NCBI RefSeq assembly: GCF_018598225.1 | Contig: NZ_JAHESF010000059.1 | Location: 1-33,672 of the forward strand | Source: Chryseosolibacter histidinae | GTDB taxonomy: Bacteria > Bacteroidota > Bacteroidia > Cytophagales > Cyclobacteriaceae | DNA: 33,672 nucleotides | Reading direction: 5' to 3' | Shown here: positions 23,731-32,317 of the stretch, piece after piece | Numbering within the stretch: position 1 is the stretch's first letter | How the letters are laid out: every line of letters begins with the position of its first letter | The notes under the pieces: generated by a model | Told to the model about the DNA's origin: nothing | The model's database searches: none | The model's input: only the letters and a program-made list of their open reading frames with translations | Translations under genes and position numbers: made by a program

Positions 23731-23879
23731 TCCACAGTCGACGGTCCACAGTCCACGGTAGTGTAGTGTGACCTCAATAAATCGTCCTTGGCATCTTGCG
23801 CCAGTAGGCGAAAAACAGTAGGCAGTACTCCCATTCAAACACCTCACGGCCGTGGTCTGTCGACTGTGGACCGTGGACT
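23729..23879. repeat. Foldback element, RGTCSAY family, copy C
   Basis: Two 28-nt arms of four heptamers. The left arm (23729-23756) has AGTCCAC, AGTCGAC, GGTCCAC, AGTCCAC. The right arm (23852-23879, minus strand) has AGTCCAC, GGTCCAC, AGTCGAC, AGACCAC. Units two and three are swapped between the arms. The first two bases of the left arm are the last two of a TAG stop. The 95-nt spacer shows no frame and no similarity I can see to the spacers of copies A and B. Confidence 0.9.
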
Positions 23880-23967
23880 CTTCCCTCTCTACCGATCGTT
23901 AGTTCTTCCCCGTTACCTGGGCACGACTTCTACTTCTAATTTCAAAAGTTCGTCGTAACTTGCTCTG

Positions 23968-24633
23968 ATGAACATCGCCTCCTACATCGAGCATACAAAC
24001 CTGAGTCCTACGCTCAACATTCATGCGATCGATAAGCTGGTGGACGAGGCCCGGCAGTTCGGTTTTCTCGGCGTTTGTGTTCCACCATTTTGGGTGAAGC
24101 GGGCGCAGCGCGAAATTGGCAACGACAATATTTTGCTTGTCACCGTGGCTGGTTTTCCTCTCGGCTACAACATGACCGAGACAAAACTGGACGAAATAAG
24201 TCGTGCAATCGATAACGGTGCAGATGAGATCGATCTCGTGTGGAACGTCACTTCGTTCAAAACCGGCATACCATGGACCAAGATCGAGATAGCAAAGTGC
24301 AGCAAATTAGCGCATGATCATCAGAAGCTGTTGAAAGTAATCATCGAGACTGCGTATCTTTCAGACTCCGAAATAGAAAGAGCCTGTAAAATGTGTGCAG
24401 ACGCCGGTGTTGACATCGTTAAAACATCAACCGGTTTTGCGCCAGCAGGTGCAACTGTTGAACACGTTACGTTGATGAGAAAAAATTTACCACCCGTTGT
24501 AGGGATCAAAGCTTCAGGAGGCATCAAGACCTATGACCAGGTGCTTGCCATGATCCATGCGGGTGCCACCAGGATAGGTACGTCATCTGGTGTAACGATA
24601 CTTGAGTCCACTAACCCTAAATCCAGACCATAA
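23968..24633 (+). CDS. deoC: Deoxyribose-phosphate aldolase
   Basis: A 221-residue class I aldolase cleaving 2-deoxyribose-5-phosphate to glyceraldehyde-3-phosphate and acetaldehyde. The Schiff-base Lys152 is in VDIVKTSTGF, the second Lys181 in VVGIKASGG, and the catalytic Asp in ADEIDLVWN. The N-terminal IEHTNLSPT matches the family start. Only 2 nt separate it from the aldehyde dehydrogenase gene, so they form an operon. It serves deoxynucleoside breakdown. Confidence 0.95.
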   Translation: MNIASYIEHTNLSPTLNIHAIDKLVDEARQFGFLGVCVPPFWVKRAQREIGNDNILLVTVAGFPLGYNMTETKLDEISRAIDNGADEIDLVWNVTSFKTGIPWTKIEIAKCSKLAHDHQKLLKVIIETAYLSDSEIERACKMCADAGVDIVKTSTGFAPAGATVEHVTLMRKNLPPVVGIKASGGIKTYDQVLAMIHAGATRIGTSSGVTILESTNPKSRP

Positions 24634-24635
24634 TA

Positions 24636-26255
24636 ATGAGCCAAACGCTTGCAAATGTTTTCCCGACGGAAAGCAACATCCCTGAACAATTCAGAATTTC
24701 TCAATCCATCGAACAGCGCGAATACCTGATCAATGGAGAGCTGAAGATCTGGACTGGCAGCCAGAACCCTGTGCTGAGCCCTGTCTTTGTGAAAGAAGGT
24801 GATGCATACAAACAGAAGATCATCGGCAGCACGCCGTTGCTCACGTCAAAAGAATCGCTCGAAGCGCTCGACGCCGCCGTGAAAGCGTACGACATGGGTC
24901 ACGGACTGTGGCCAACACTGAGCGTAACCAGCCGCATCGAGCACGTAGAAAAATTTCTGACAGCCATGAAGGCGAAGCGCGCCGAGGTGGTGAAGCTGCT
25001 GATGTGGGAGATCGGCAAAACGCTGAAGGACTCAGAAAAAGAATTCGACCGCACGTGCGATTACCTTGTCGACACCATCAAGGCTTTGAAAGACCTCGAT
25101 CGCAATTCCGCCAAGCTGGTGGAAGAGCAGGGCTTTATGGCGCAGATCCGTCGTGTACCCTTCGGTGTGGCGCTTTGTATGGGACCGTACAACTATCCGC
25201 TGAACGAAACCTTTACAACACTTTTCCCTGCGCTGATCATGGGCAACACAGTGGTGTTCAAACCCGCTAAATATGGTGTGCTGCTGATCAAACCTTTGCT
25301 GGAAGCTTTCCGCGATAGTTTCCCTGCCGGCGTGATCAATATCATTTACGGTAAAGGAAGAGAGACCGTGGGCGCGCTGATGGAAAGCGGAAAGATCGAT
25401 GTGTTCGCCTTCATCGGCACGAACAGGGGAGCCAATGATCTGAAGAAGCTTCATCCCAAGCCGCACCGGTTGAAATCCATCCTGGGCCTCGATGCGAAAA
25501 ATCCTGCCATCGTTCTTCCGGATGCCGACCTCGACAACGCTGTGGCTGAGTGCATCACCGGGTCACTGTCGTTCAACGGTCAACGCTGTACGGCGCTGAA
25601 GATCCTGTATGTGCATAAAGATATTGTGAAGCCCTTCATCGAGAAGTTCAAGGCCGAGATCAAAAAACTGAAACCGGGCATGCCGTGGGATGCCGGTGTG
25701 GGACTCACGCCACTGCCGGAGCCAGGTAAAGTAGAGTTTCTCAGAGACCTGGTGGAAGACGCTAAAAAATATGGTGCCGAAGTGGTGAACGAAAACGGTG
25801 GCGAGTACCTGAACTCTTTCTATTATCCTGCCGTGGTGTATCCTGTTAACGATAAGATGAAGCTGTACTATGAAGAGCAGTTCGGCCCCGTGATCCCTAT
25901 TGTTCCGTTCGATAACGACGATGAGGCTATCCGCTACGTGGTGAACTCTAACTTCGGCCAGCAGGTGAGTATCTTCGGCACAGATTCGAAGCGTGTAGCC
26001 AGGCTGATGGATGCATTCGTTAACCAGGTGGGAAGGATCAACCTGAACACACAATCGCAGCGTGGACCGGATACATTCCCTTTCAACGGAAGGAAAGATT
26101 CTGCGGAAGGTACATTGTCAGTAGCAGATGCCCTGCGGGTGTTCTCCATCCGTACGCTGGTGGCCACGAAGACAACAGAAAACAATAAGCAGATCATGAC
26201 CTCAATCATCCGCAATCGTGAGTCTGCGTTCCTCAGCACAGATTATATCTTGTAG
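24636..26255 (+). CDS. GAPN-like NADP-dependent aldehyde dehydrogenase
   Basis: A 539-residue ALDH-superfamily protein of the type annotated as non-phosphorylating glyceraldehyde-3-phosphate dehydrogenase. The cofactor region has GPYNYPLNETFTTLFPALIMGN and VVFKPAKYG, and the catalytic Cys318 is in FNGQRCTALKI. The usual general-base Glu, 34 residues before the Cys in an ELGG motif, is Gly284 here (LGLDAKNPAIVL). Placed 2 nt after deoC, it could oxidise the aldolase product to 3-phosphoglycerate with NADPH formation. Acetaldehyde is an alternative substrate. The family call is firm; substrate is inferred. Confidence 0.85.
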   Translation: MSQTLANVFPTESNIPEQFRISQSIEQREYLINGELKIWTGSQNPVLSPVFVKEGDAYKQKIIGSTPLLTSKESLEALDAAVKAYDMGHGLWPTLSVTSRIEHVEKFLTAMKAKRAEVVKLLMWEIGKTLKDSEKEFDRTCDYLVDTIKALKDLDRNSAKLVEEQGFMAQIRRVPFGVALCMGPYNYPLNETFTTLFPALIMGNTVVFKPAKYGVLLIKPLLEAFRDSFPAGVINIIYGKGRETVGALMESGKIDVFAFIGTNRGANDLKKLHPKPHRLKSILGLDAKNPAIVLPDADLDNAVAECITGSLSFNGQRCTALKILYVHKDIVKPFIEKFKAEIKKLKPGMPWDAGVGLTPLPEPGKVEFLRDLVEDAKKYGAEVVNENGGEYLNSFYYPAVVYPVNDKMKLYYEEQFGPVIPIVPFDNDDEAIRYVVNSNFGQQVSIFGTDSKRVARLMDAFVNQVGRINLNTQSQRGPDTFPFNGRKDSAEGTLSVADALRVFSIRTLVATKTTENNKQIMTSIIRNRESAFLSTDYIL

Positions 26256-26264
26256 CAAAAAATG

Positions 26265-26343
26265 TTTCCCGCGGATTCCGCAGATTTGCGCAGATTTCTA
26301 AAAAAAATAAACTTCTGCGAAAATCTGCGAGATCTGCGGGAAA
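26265..26343. repeat. Foldback element, CGCNGAT family, copy 3
   Basis: The arms at 26265-26287 and 26321-26343 match at 20 of 23 positions. Each starts TTTCC and has CGCRGAT units whose starts are 9 then 10 nt apart, the same phasing as the copies at 5443 and 6667. It lies 9 nt after the gapN-like stop and 7 nt before the acylphosphatase ATG, so it may form a hairpin in the shared transcript. Confidence 0.87.
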
Positions 26344-26350
26344 TTGTATT

Positions 26351-26623
26351 ATGATCAAACACGTCAGCATCAGGATATCAGGAAAAGTACAGGGTGTATT
26401 TTTCAGAGCCTCGACCAAAACGAAGGCAGACGAGTTATTGGTGCGGGGCATCGTGCGCAACGAGCCCGATGGAAGTGTTTATGTTGAAGCAGAAGGTGAA
26501 GAAGAACCGTTGAAAAAATTCATTCAGTGGTGCTACCAGGGTCCACCGGCTGCCAGTGTCAGGCAATGTGAGATCACGCCTGGTGAAGGCAAGGGGTATA
26601 CAGATTTTTCGATCAGGCGTTAG
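26351..26623 (+). CDS. acyP: Acylphosphatase
   Basis: A 90-residue enzyme hydrolysing acyl phosphates such as 1,3-bisphosphoglycerate or carbamoyl phosphate. The catalytic Arg19 (VQGVFFRAST) and Asn37 (GIVRNEPDGSV) are spaced as in the family, and the C-terminal YTDFSIRR is typical. It follows deoC and gapN on the same strand with 95 nt of mostly repeat in between. Its 3' end overlaps the convergent kinase gene by 11 nt. Confidence 0.95.
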   Translation: MIKHVSIRISGKVQGVFFRASTKTKADELLVRGIVRNEPDGSVYVEAEGEEEPLKKFIQWCYQGPPAASVRQCEITPGEGKGYTDFSIRR

Positions 26624-28586
26624 CTGCGGCCTTTAGTGTAAACTTGAATTTGCTGCCCTGCTGCCGTTCACTTTCCACCCAAAGTGTGCCACCATTTTTT
26701 TCCACAAACTCTTTGCACAGCAGCAGACCGATGCCGGCGCCTTTTTCATTGTTAGTTCCCCTGGTGGTGCGGTTGATATCAACTTCAAAGAGGCGTTCCC
26801 TGAACTCTGTCGGAATGCCAACGCCAGTATCGGCAACACAAATTTGTGTATGATCGTCGTTCACGGAAGCCGACACCTCTACTGATCCACCCGCAGGTGT
26901 GAACTTTATTCCGTTCGAAACAAGATTCCGTACAATGAGCTTGGTCATGTTGGGGTCGGCCATCACCTCGATGCCCGTGCTCACCTGGTTGACAAGCCTG
27001 ATGTTCTTATTTCTTGCAATGGTCTTGTACAATGCCAGGTTCTCTTCAACAATGGGTGCCAGCCTGATGCGGTCCGGTTTTGCGCTCATACCTTTCATCT
27101 GAGACCCAGCCCAGTTCAGCAGGTTGTCCACGAGCTGCAGCGACCCGTTCAGGTTCTGCCGGATCACGGGCAGCAATTGCTGAAGCTCTTTCTGGCTGAT
27201 GGTTTCCCGGCCCGTGAGCTCGAGCAATCCCCTCAACGAATTCAACGGGCTTCGCAGGTCGTGTGAGATGATGGAGAACAACTTGTCTTTTACCAGGTTG
27301 GCGCGTGAAAGCTCTTCTGTTCTTTTTTCAACACGTTTCTCCAGGGTGTGGCTGAGCTCTTCAATATCTTTAAAGGCCCTCGAAAAACGTACGGACAACG
27401 CCAGCGACTGGAAGAGCAAAAAGAAGATCACGCCAATACCCATCAAGTTAGGAAACGGAAATACTCCTTCGGGCAGCACGTTCGAGATCATCAGCATTTC
27501 CACCTCCGTTAACGTACTGCATACCAGCAGTCCCACGAAAATAAGCCACGCGCCCTGCCGGTGCCTGCGCATGGCCTTGAACAGCACCCACAATACAAAA
27601 AAGAAGGCACCCGTCATCAGTACGTGAAAGACGTCTAATGCCTGGCCGAAAATATATGGGGGTGTAAAAAGGGTAAGCAGCATCAGCAGTGCTCCCGAAA
27701 CCTGGAAAACCCGCACGCACCATCGCGGCGTTTCTTCCCTGAACAGGCTTTGGATGAACATGGGCAGCAGCATGAGGGCTGCATAGGTGATCCCAAACTC
27801 AAATTTTTTGATATATGAAAAATCGACAGAAGGAAAAAGGCGGAACAGGAGCTGTGAGCTGTGATACGTGGTGGTAGCCCTCACCAGCACAATGCCGCAC
27901 AAACCACTCAACAGCAGGTATGAAGCATTTCTCCCCAGCTGCAGGTAAAGTCCCAGGTGATAAAAGATCATGATCAGCAAACAACCGATCTCGATCATTT
28001 CAAAATTATTTTCAAACTTCTCTTTCGCCATCAGGTCAGATTCATGTCCTAACAGCACGGTGTGTGAAATACCGGGGATGGCGTACTCATGGTTCGAGGC
28101 CTGGATCACCAGCGTGATGATCTCGGTGCCGGGAAGTTTGATAAAGTTGTGGAGGCGTGAGGCCCGGCTTTGCGCCGAGGCGGTGGCAACGGTGCCCTGC
28201 GAGCTGTAGAGCGTGCCGTTCACCCAGATGGTGCAGGCCGTGGCAATGCCCGGGATCTTGATAAGCAGATCGTTCAGCTGGTCGGGGTTGGCAATGGTGA
28301 GCCTGTACGTTGCATATCCGCGAACGGAGAGCTTGCTGCCATCCATGCGATAGTTGTTCCAGCTTAATGGCACATGCTGATAAACCGGGATGATAGAGCC
28401 AGATGAGAAATCACCAGGCGTAAGCAGCCTGTTCCAGTAAAACTCCCATTCGCCGTCAAGTGAGATGATCCTGTTTTTGCTGAGGGTTTCTGCGACGACG
28501 AGACATTCGCCTTTTTTTACGGCGGGCTCAGCGGCTACCCTTGCGAAGGTTGCCAGCAGAATGAAGCATATGGAATATCTGATCAT
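26613..28586 (-). CDS. 7TMR-DISM sensor histidine kinase (HisKA type, orphan)
   Basis: Starting at ATG 28586 gives 657 residues with a signal peptide ending ARVAA; a GTG at 28604 is an alternative. The order is a DISMED2-like jelly-roll sensor (about 30-190: LDGEWEFYWNRLL, ATYRLTI, IPGIATACTIWVNG), seven membrane helices (about 200-390), a coiled coil, a HisKA domain with His442 in FSIISHDLRSPLNSL, and HATPase_c (VRNLVSNGIKFTPAGG, CVADTGVGIP, GAGIGLLLCKEFVEKNGG). No response regulator is adjacent. The sensor resembles sugar-binding beta folds, so a carbohydrate signal is possible. Confidence 0.92.
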   Translation of the reverse strand: MIRYSICFILLATFARVAAEPAVKKGECLVVAETLSKNRIISLDGEWEFYWNRLLTPGDFSSGSIIPVYQHVPLSWNNYRMDGSKLSVRGYATYRLTIANPDQLNDLLIKIPGIATACTIWVNGTLYSSQGTVATASAQSRASRLHNFIKLPGTEIITLVIQASNHEYAIPGISHTVLLGHESDLMAKEKFENNFEMIEIGCLLIMIFYHLGLYLQLGRNASYLLLSGLCGIVLVRATTTYHSSQLLFRLFPSVDFSYIKKFEFGITYAALMLLPMFIQSLFREETPRWCVRVFQVSGALLMLLTLFTPPYIFGQALDVFHVLMTGAFFFVLWVLFKAMRRHRQGAWLIFVGLLVCSTLTEVEMLMISNVLPEGVFPFPNLMGIGVIFFLLFQSLALSVRFSRAFKDIEELSHTLEKRVEKRTEELSRANLVKDKLFSIISHDLRSPLNSLRGLLELTGRETISQKELQQLLPVIRQNLNGSLQLVDNLLNWAGSQMKGMSAKPDRIRLAPIVEENLALYKTIARNKNIRLVNQVSTGIEVMADPNMTKLIVRNLVSNGIKFTPAGGSVEVSASVNDDHTQICVADTGVGIPTEFRERLFEVDINRTTRGTNNEKGAGIGLLLCKEFVEKNGGTLWVESERQQGSKFKFTLKAAANA

Positions 28587-28806
28587 TACAAGGTAAAGCC
28601 TCACCGAAAGACCTTGATCTTGGTTTAAAGATTGGGTTTTGCCGAGTGGTAAAAAAGTCGGTTTGCTGCCAGATCAAACGGTGCGTAAGAAACGGACTGA
28701 AAATGCATAAAAGGATCTGCACTACGGGAACATTACGGGTCAAAACCTCCCACGTCTATGGGATTTAAGATTAAATGTTTTGTTGTGAAGGTCCGCCGGG
28801 ATGCGG

Positions 28807-29316
28807 TCAGGCCATTTTTTTGGCGTTGAGGATGCCCTTTTGGGGATGGATCTTGATCTCGAAGTATTGGGTAATGAAGGCATTCATCCTGTTATCGACC
28901 ATCAGCACGGGGCTGTCTGCGGGATAGAACACGGTGAGGTCAAGCACCGCCCTGAGAAAATTCTGATGTTTGCAAAACTCCTTTGTCCACAGCTTGAATT
29001 GCTGGCTCCATTCTTCCCGGTACTTGGTGAAGTCATCATTGCCATCGAAGAGGAACTGGAGCTGGTTATCGGAATACCGGGTATACCTGAAAACACCCAT
29101 CAGGTTCACATAGAACTCATGCAGGTGTCTGAAATCTGTGGTATGATGGTCCCCGATCCGCCGGCTCATGTCATCTACAATACCCAGGGGGTTGCTGCGC
29201 AAAAGGTATTCTACTTTAACAAAGTCTACCAGGTAGTGGAGCAGGGTATTTTCGAGGGAGAGCTGTGCCTCTTCCAGAATGTAATTCTTGTCAAGTGGAA
29301 AGAATTTTCGAAGCAC
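28807..29316 (-). CDS. Protein of unknown function (169 residues)
   Basis: A soluble helical protein rich in aromatic residues: NTLLHYLVDFVKVEYLL, DFRHLHEFYVNLMGVFRYTRYSD, FTKYREEWSQQFKLWTKEFCKHQNFLRAVLDLTVFYP. I do not recognise the family. No ATG lies near the N-terminus; an in-frame stop (TAA) is just upstream of the GTG at 29316, so GTG is the likely start. A -7-like TACTTTTG lies 18 nt before it, in line with its own promoter right after the terminator of the upstream gene. Confidence 0.65.
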   Translation of the reverse strand: MLRKFFPLDKNYILEEAQLSLENTLLHYLVDFVKVEYLLRSNPLGIVDDMSRRIGDHHTTDFRHLHEFYVNLMGVFRYTRYSDNQLQFLFDGNDDFTKYREEWSQQFKLWTKEFCKHQNFLRAVLDLTVFYPADSPVLMVDNRMNAFITQYFEIKIHPQKGILNAKKMA

Positions 29317-29333
29317 AGGTGTTATGAGTTTTG

Positions 29334-29341
29334 CAAAAGTA
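29334..29341 (-). promoter_or_regulatory. Putative -7 element for the 169-residue protein gene
   Basis: TACTTTTG on the minus strand fits TAnnTTTG and lies 18 nt before the GTG start. It directly follows a terminator hairpin, and I see no -33 TTG, so the assignment is tentative. Confidence 0.35.
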
Positions 29342-29343
29342 AT

Positions 29344-29372
29344 AAAAAAGGCCTTCTGTGAAGAAAGCCTTT
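29344..29372 (-). terminator. Rho-independent terminator after the FMN protein gene
   Basis: On the minus strand AAAGGC then TTC (with one mismatch between) pairs with GAA then GCCTTT, around a 6-nt loop, followed by a run of six T (complement of 29344-29349). It lies 22 nt after the stop of the glutamate-synthase-like gene. Confidence 0.8.
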
Positions 29373-29394
29373 GTTCAAAAAAAATTGATTTTGG

Positions 29395-30978
29395 TTAAAA
29401 ATTCTGTGCAGACGCCCGCTCCAGGTATACATCATATTCGATGGGAGAGTCGCCACCCTCCAACAGGCAACCTTCCGGCAACGGGGGATATATTTCCTCG
29501 TAGGTCTTCACCATATTCATGAACACGCGTCGGTATACATGGGTTCGGTTGATCTTGTGGGTGCTGTCGATGCCCGCTGCCGCCATCAGCTCCACAAAAC
29601 TTTCAACGGTATGCTTATGGAAGTTGGCTACCCGCACTTTTTTGTCGTCGATCACCAGGCCATTCACCAGGGAAGGGTCTTGTGTAGCCACCCCGGTAGG
29701 GCAGGTGTTCTTGTTGCACTCCAGCGCCTGGATACAGCCCAACGCCATCATCATGGCCCGGGCGCAATTACAGGTATCCGCCCCCAGGGCCATCGCCCTT
29801 AAGATGTGGAACCCGGTGAGCACTTTGCCGGAAGCGATCAGTTTCACCTGGTCGCGGATGCCAAAACCCCGCAGGGCGTCGTCGGCAAAAGCCAGGGCAT
29901 CCAGCAGCGGCATGCCTACAAAATTAGAGAACTCAGGCGGTGCGGCCCCGGTTCCCCCTTCGCCACCATCGATGGTAATAAAGTCCGGATAGCTGTTCAG
30001 CTGAACCATGGCTTTGCAAATGCCGAGAAACTCGCTTTTGCGGCCGATGCAGAGCTTGAAGCCTACGGGTTTGCCACCCGAAAGCTCCCGAAGCTTGTCA
30101 ACAAACCCGATCAGCTCAATGGGCGTGTTGAACGCGCTGTGAAAAGGAGGTGAAAAAACGGTGGTTCCGGGTTTCACCAGGCGGATAGCTGCGATCTCCG
30201 GTGTATTCTTCTTGGCCGGAAGGATGCCGCCATGTCCTGGCTTGGCACCCTGCGACAATTTGATCTCGATCATTTTTACTTCGGGGCGTGAAGCGTTTTT
30301 GGTAAAAGCTTCCGGAGAGAAATTCCCCGCTTCATCGCGGGCGCCAAAATATCCTGTGCCGATCTGCCAGATCAGGTCGCCTCCGTTTTTGGTGTGATGC
30401 GGGCTGATGCCACCTTCGCCGGTATTGTGGGCAAAGCTGCCGATCTTAGCGCCTGCATTCAAGGCCTCTACCGCGTTGCCGCTCAAAGAGCCGAAGCTCA
30501 TCGCCGATACGTTAAGCACGCTGGCACTGTATGGCTGCTTGCATTTTTTTCCACCGAAAACTACACGCGGATTCGGATCGATCTTGTGATGGTCTATCGG
30601 TGCAATGGAGTGGGTCATCCATTCATAACCTTCGGCGTAAACATTCAGCTGCGTGCCGAACGGAATGGTATCGATCTGTTTTTTTGCCCGCTGATAGATC
30701 ACAGACCTTTCGTTCCGGTTGATGGGTGCGCCATCGGTATCTGACTCGACAAAGTATTGCTGGATCTTGGGCCGCAGGTCTTCAAATACATAACGCAGCC
30801 TGCCGAACAACGGAAAGTTGCGCCTGATAGACTGCCGCGTCTGGATCATGTCTGCAATGCCCATGTAAATGAACGGCACTACAATCACCAGGAGGGCGAG
30901 CGCATAGATCCAATAAAAAGCCCAGGCCAAAATAAGCGCGGTGATAACCACGCTGCTGACAATGAATAGTTTTTTCAT
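29395..30978 (-). CDS. FMN-binding glutamate synthase family protein
   Basis: A 527-residue protein with one or two N-terminal membrane helices (about 3-45) and the FMN/Fe-S barrel of the GltB large subunit. Motifs are SAMSFGSLSGNAVEALNAGAKIGS, GEGGISPHH, LSQGAKPGHGGILP, FITIDGGEGGTGAAPPEF, and the 3Fe-4S motif CNKNTCPTGVATQ. There is no glutaminase domain. Stand-alone membrane-linked forms are widespread and their reaction is not well defined; glutamate synthesis is possible but not assured. It has its own terminator. Confidence 0.9.
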   Translation of the reverse strand: MKKLFIVSSVVITALILAWAFYWIYALALLVIVVPFIYMGIADMIQTRQSIRRNFPLFGRLRYVFEDLRPKIQQYFVESDTDGAPINRNERSVIYQRAKKQIDTIPFGTQLNVYAEGYEWMTHSIAPIDHHKIDPNPRVVFGGKKCKQPYSASVLNVSAMSFGSLSGNAVEALNAGAKIGSFAHNTGEGGISPHHTKNGGDLIWQIGTGYFGARDEAGNFSPEAFTKNASRPEVKMIEIKLSQGAKPGHGGILPAKKNTPEIAAIRLVKPGTTVFSPPFHSAFNTPIELIGFVDKLRELSGGKPVGFKLCIGRKSEFLGICKAMVQLNSYPDFITIDGGEGGTGAAPPEFSNFVGMPLLDALAFADDALRGFGIRDQVKLIASGKVLTGFHILRAMALGADTCNCARAMMMALGCIQALECNKNTCPTGVATQDPSLVNGLVIDDKKVRVANFHKHTVESFVELMAAAGIDSTHKINRTHVYRRVFMNMVKTYEEIYPPLPEGCLLEGGDSPIEYDVYLERASAQNF

Positions 30979-31085
30979 AGTGGGATCAAGAGTATCACAT
31001 CAAATATACTAAATCAATTCGGGGCAGTGGTTACATCTGATACACCAAGTTTTTAATTTATTTTGATGACTGAAAATCCTGGCTT

Positions 31086-31742
31086 ATGGAAACCTCGCAA
31101 CTTACGCAGTATGTAGATTTCGATTCTACCTTCGCGGCCTTCGACCTGATCGCTGTTTTTCTTTTTGCGATCTCGGGCGCACTGGCAGCCATTGAAAAAA
31201 AGTATGATTTCATCGGCGTGCTGGTGCTGGCATTCTTTTCAGGTGTTGGCGGAGGGTTGATCCGTGACGCCATCTTTATTCAGGCGGGCCCGCCAAAGGC
31301 CGTTACCGATTCGAAATACCTGATCGTGATCTTCGGCGCCTTTTTGTTGTCGATGATCTTTCACAAACCGCTGCGCCGCCTGCACAGAACCATCCTGCTC
31401 GTGGATGCCGTGGGCCTCGGTACCTATGGCGTGGTGGGTGCCCATGCTGCGCTTCAGGGTGGACTTGTGCCACTGGCGGCGATCCTGGTAGGTGTGTTCA
31501 ATGCCACCGGCGCAGGCATTATCCGCGACGTGCTACTCCGGGAAGAGCCCATTATTTTCAAACCGGGCCAGTTCTATGCTGGGGCTGCCATTGTGGGCAC
31601 CGTCATCTATGTTACACTGACCGTGGTTGTAAAACCCGGCGATATGTGGGCTGCGCTGCTGGCCATTGCCGCGGCGTTTGTCATCAGGCTTTTGTCCGTT
31701 AAATTCAATTGGCGCACCCGCCCGATTTTGAAAGAGAATTAA
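31086..31742 (+). CDS. Trimeric intracellular cation channel (TRIC) family protein
   Basis: A 218-residue membrane protein made of two similar halves. Each half has a conserved G-x-G-x-IRD segment: FSGVGGGLIRDAIF in the first and FNATGAGIIRDVLLREEP in the second. About seven helices are predicted. This is the former UPF0126/YicG family, now known to include TRIC-type potassium channels. The start codon follows a 107-nt divergent gap to the FMN gene. Confidence 0.9.
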   Translation: METSQLTQYVDFDSTFAAFDLIAVFLFAISGALAAIEKKYDFIGVLVLAFFSGVGGGLIRDAIFIQAGPPKAVTDSKYLIVIFGAFLLSMIFHKPLRRLHRTILLVDAVGLGTYGVVGAHAALQGGLVPLAAILVGVFNATGAGIIRDVLLREEPIIFKPGQFYAGAAIVGTVIYVTLTVVVKPGDMWAALLAIAAAFVIRLLSVKFNWRTRPILKEN

Positions 31743-31861
31743 ATCGCTTAACTTGAGAACAATTATGGCCAGGTTGGCACGGCGTGTAAACTGGCTGTGA
31801 TGACAACTCGGATGCTTCTCTCCCGATGAAGACCTGAGTTTTTACCGTAACCCCTGTTCGC

Positions 31862-32317
31862 ATGAAAGCTTATCGTAAAATCGGAATTCTGTTGCTCAGC
31901 ATTCTTGTGGTCATACAGTTCGTTCAGCCTACCAAGAACCTTGCAGACGGGCTGGGACAAAATGATATCAGCGAGGTTTATACCGTACCACAGGACCTTC
32001 ACCAGATGCTGGTGAAAAAATGTTACGACTGCCACAGTAACAACACGCGGTATCCGTGGTACTTCAACCTTCAGCCCATCGGATGGTGGCTGGCGGCACA
32101 CGTGCACGAAGGCAAGGAGCACCTCAACTTTTCAGAATTTAAAAACTATGCGCCTGAAAAAGCCAGGCACAAATTGGAAGAGCTTCTTGAAGTAACGGAA
32201 GACCGCTCGATGCCCCTCAAGGCATACACCATGTTCCACGCCAATACCGAGCTTACGGCTGAAGACGAGGCGGCTATGAAAACGTGGCTGACAACACTGG
32301 GTGCGCATCACCATTAA
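31862..32317 (+). CDS. Haem-binding domain protein
   Basis: A 151-residue protein with an N-terminal signal anchor (about 6-24) and a single c-type haem motif CYDCH, followed by NNTRYPWYFNLQPIGWWLAAHVHEGKEHLNFSEF. This matches the Haem_bd domain common in Bacteroidota. Late MPLKAYTMFHANTELTAEDE may give the distal Met ligand. It is probably a periplasmic electron carrier. The stop overlaps the convergent outer-membrane gene stop (TTAA). Confidence 0.9.
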   Translation: MKAYRKIGILLLSILVVIQFVQPTKNLADGLGQNDISEVYTVPQDLHQMLVKKCYDCHSNNTRYPWYFNLQPIGWWLAAHVHEGKEHLNFSEFKNYAPEKARHKLEELLEVTEDRSMPLKAYTMFHANTELTAEDEAAMKTWLTTLGAHHH

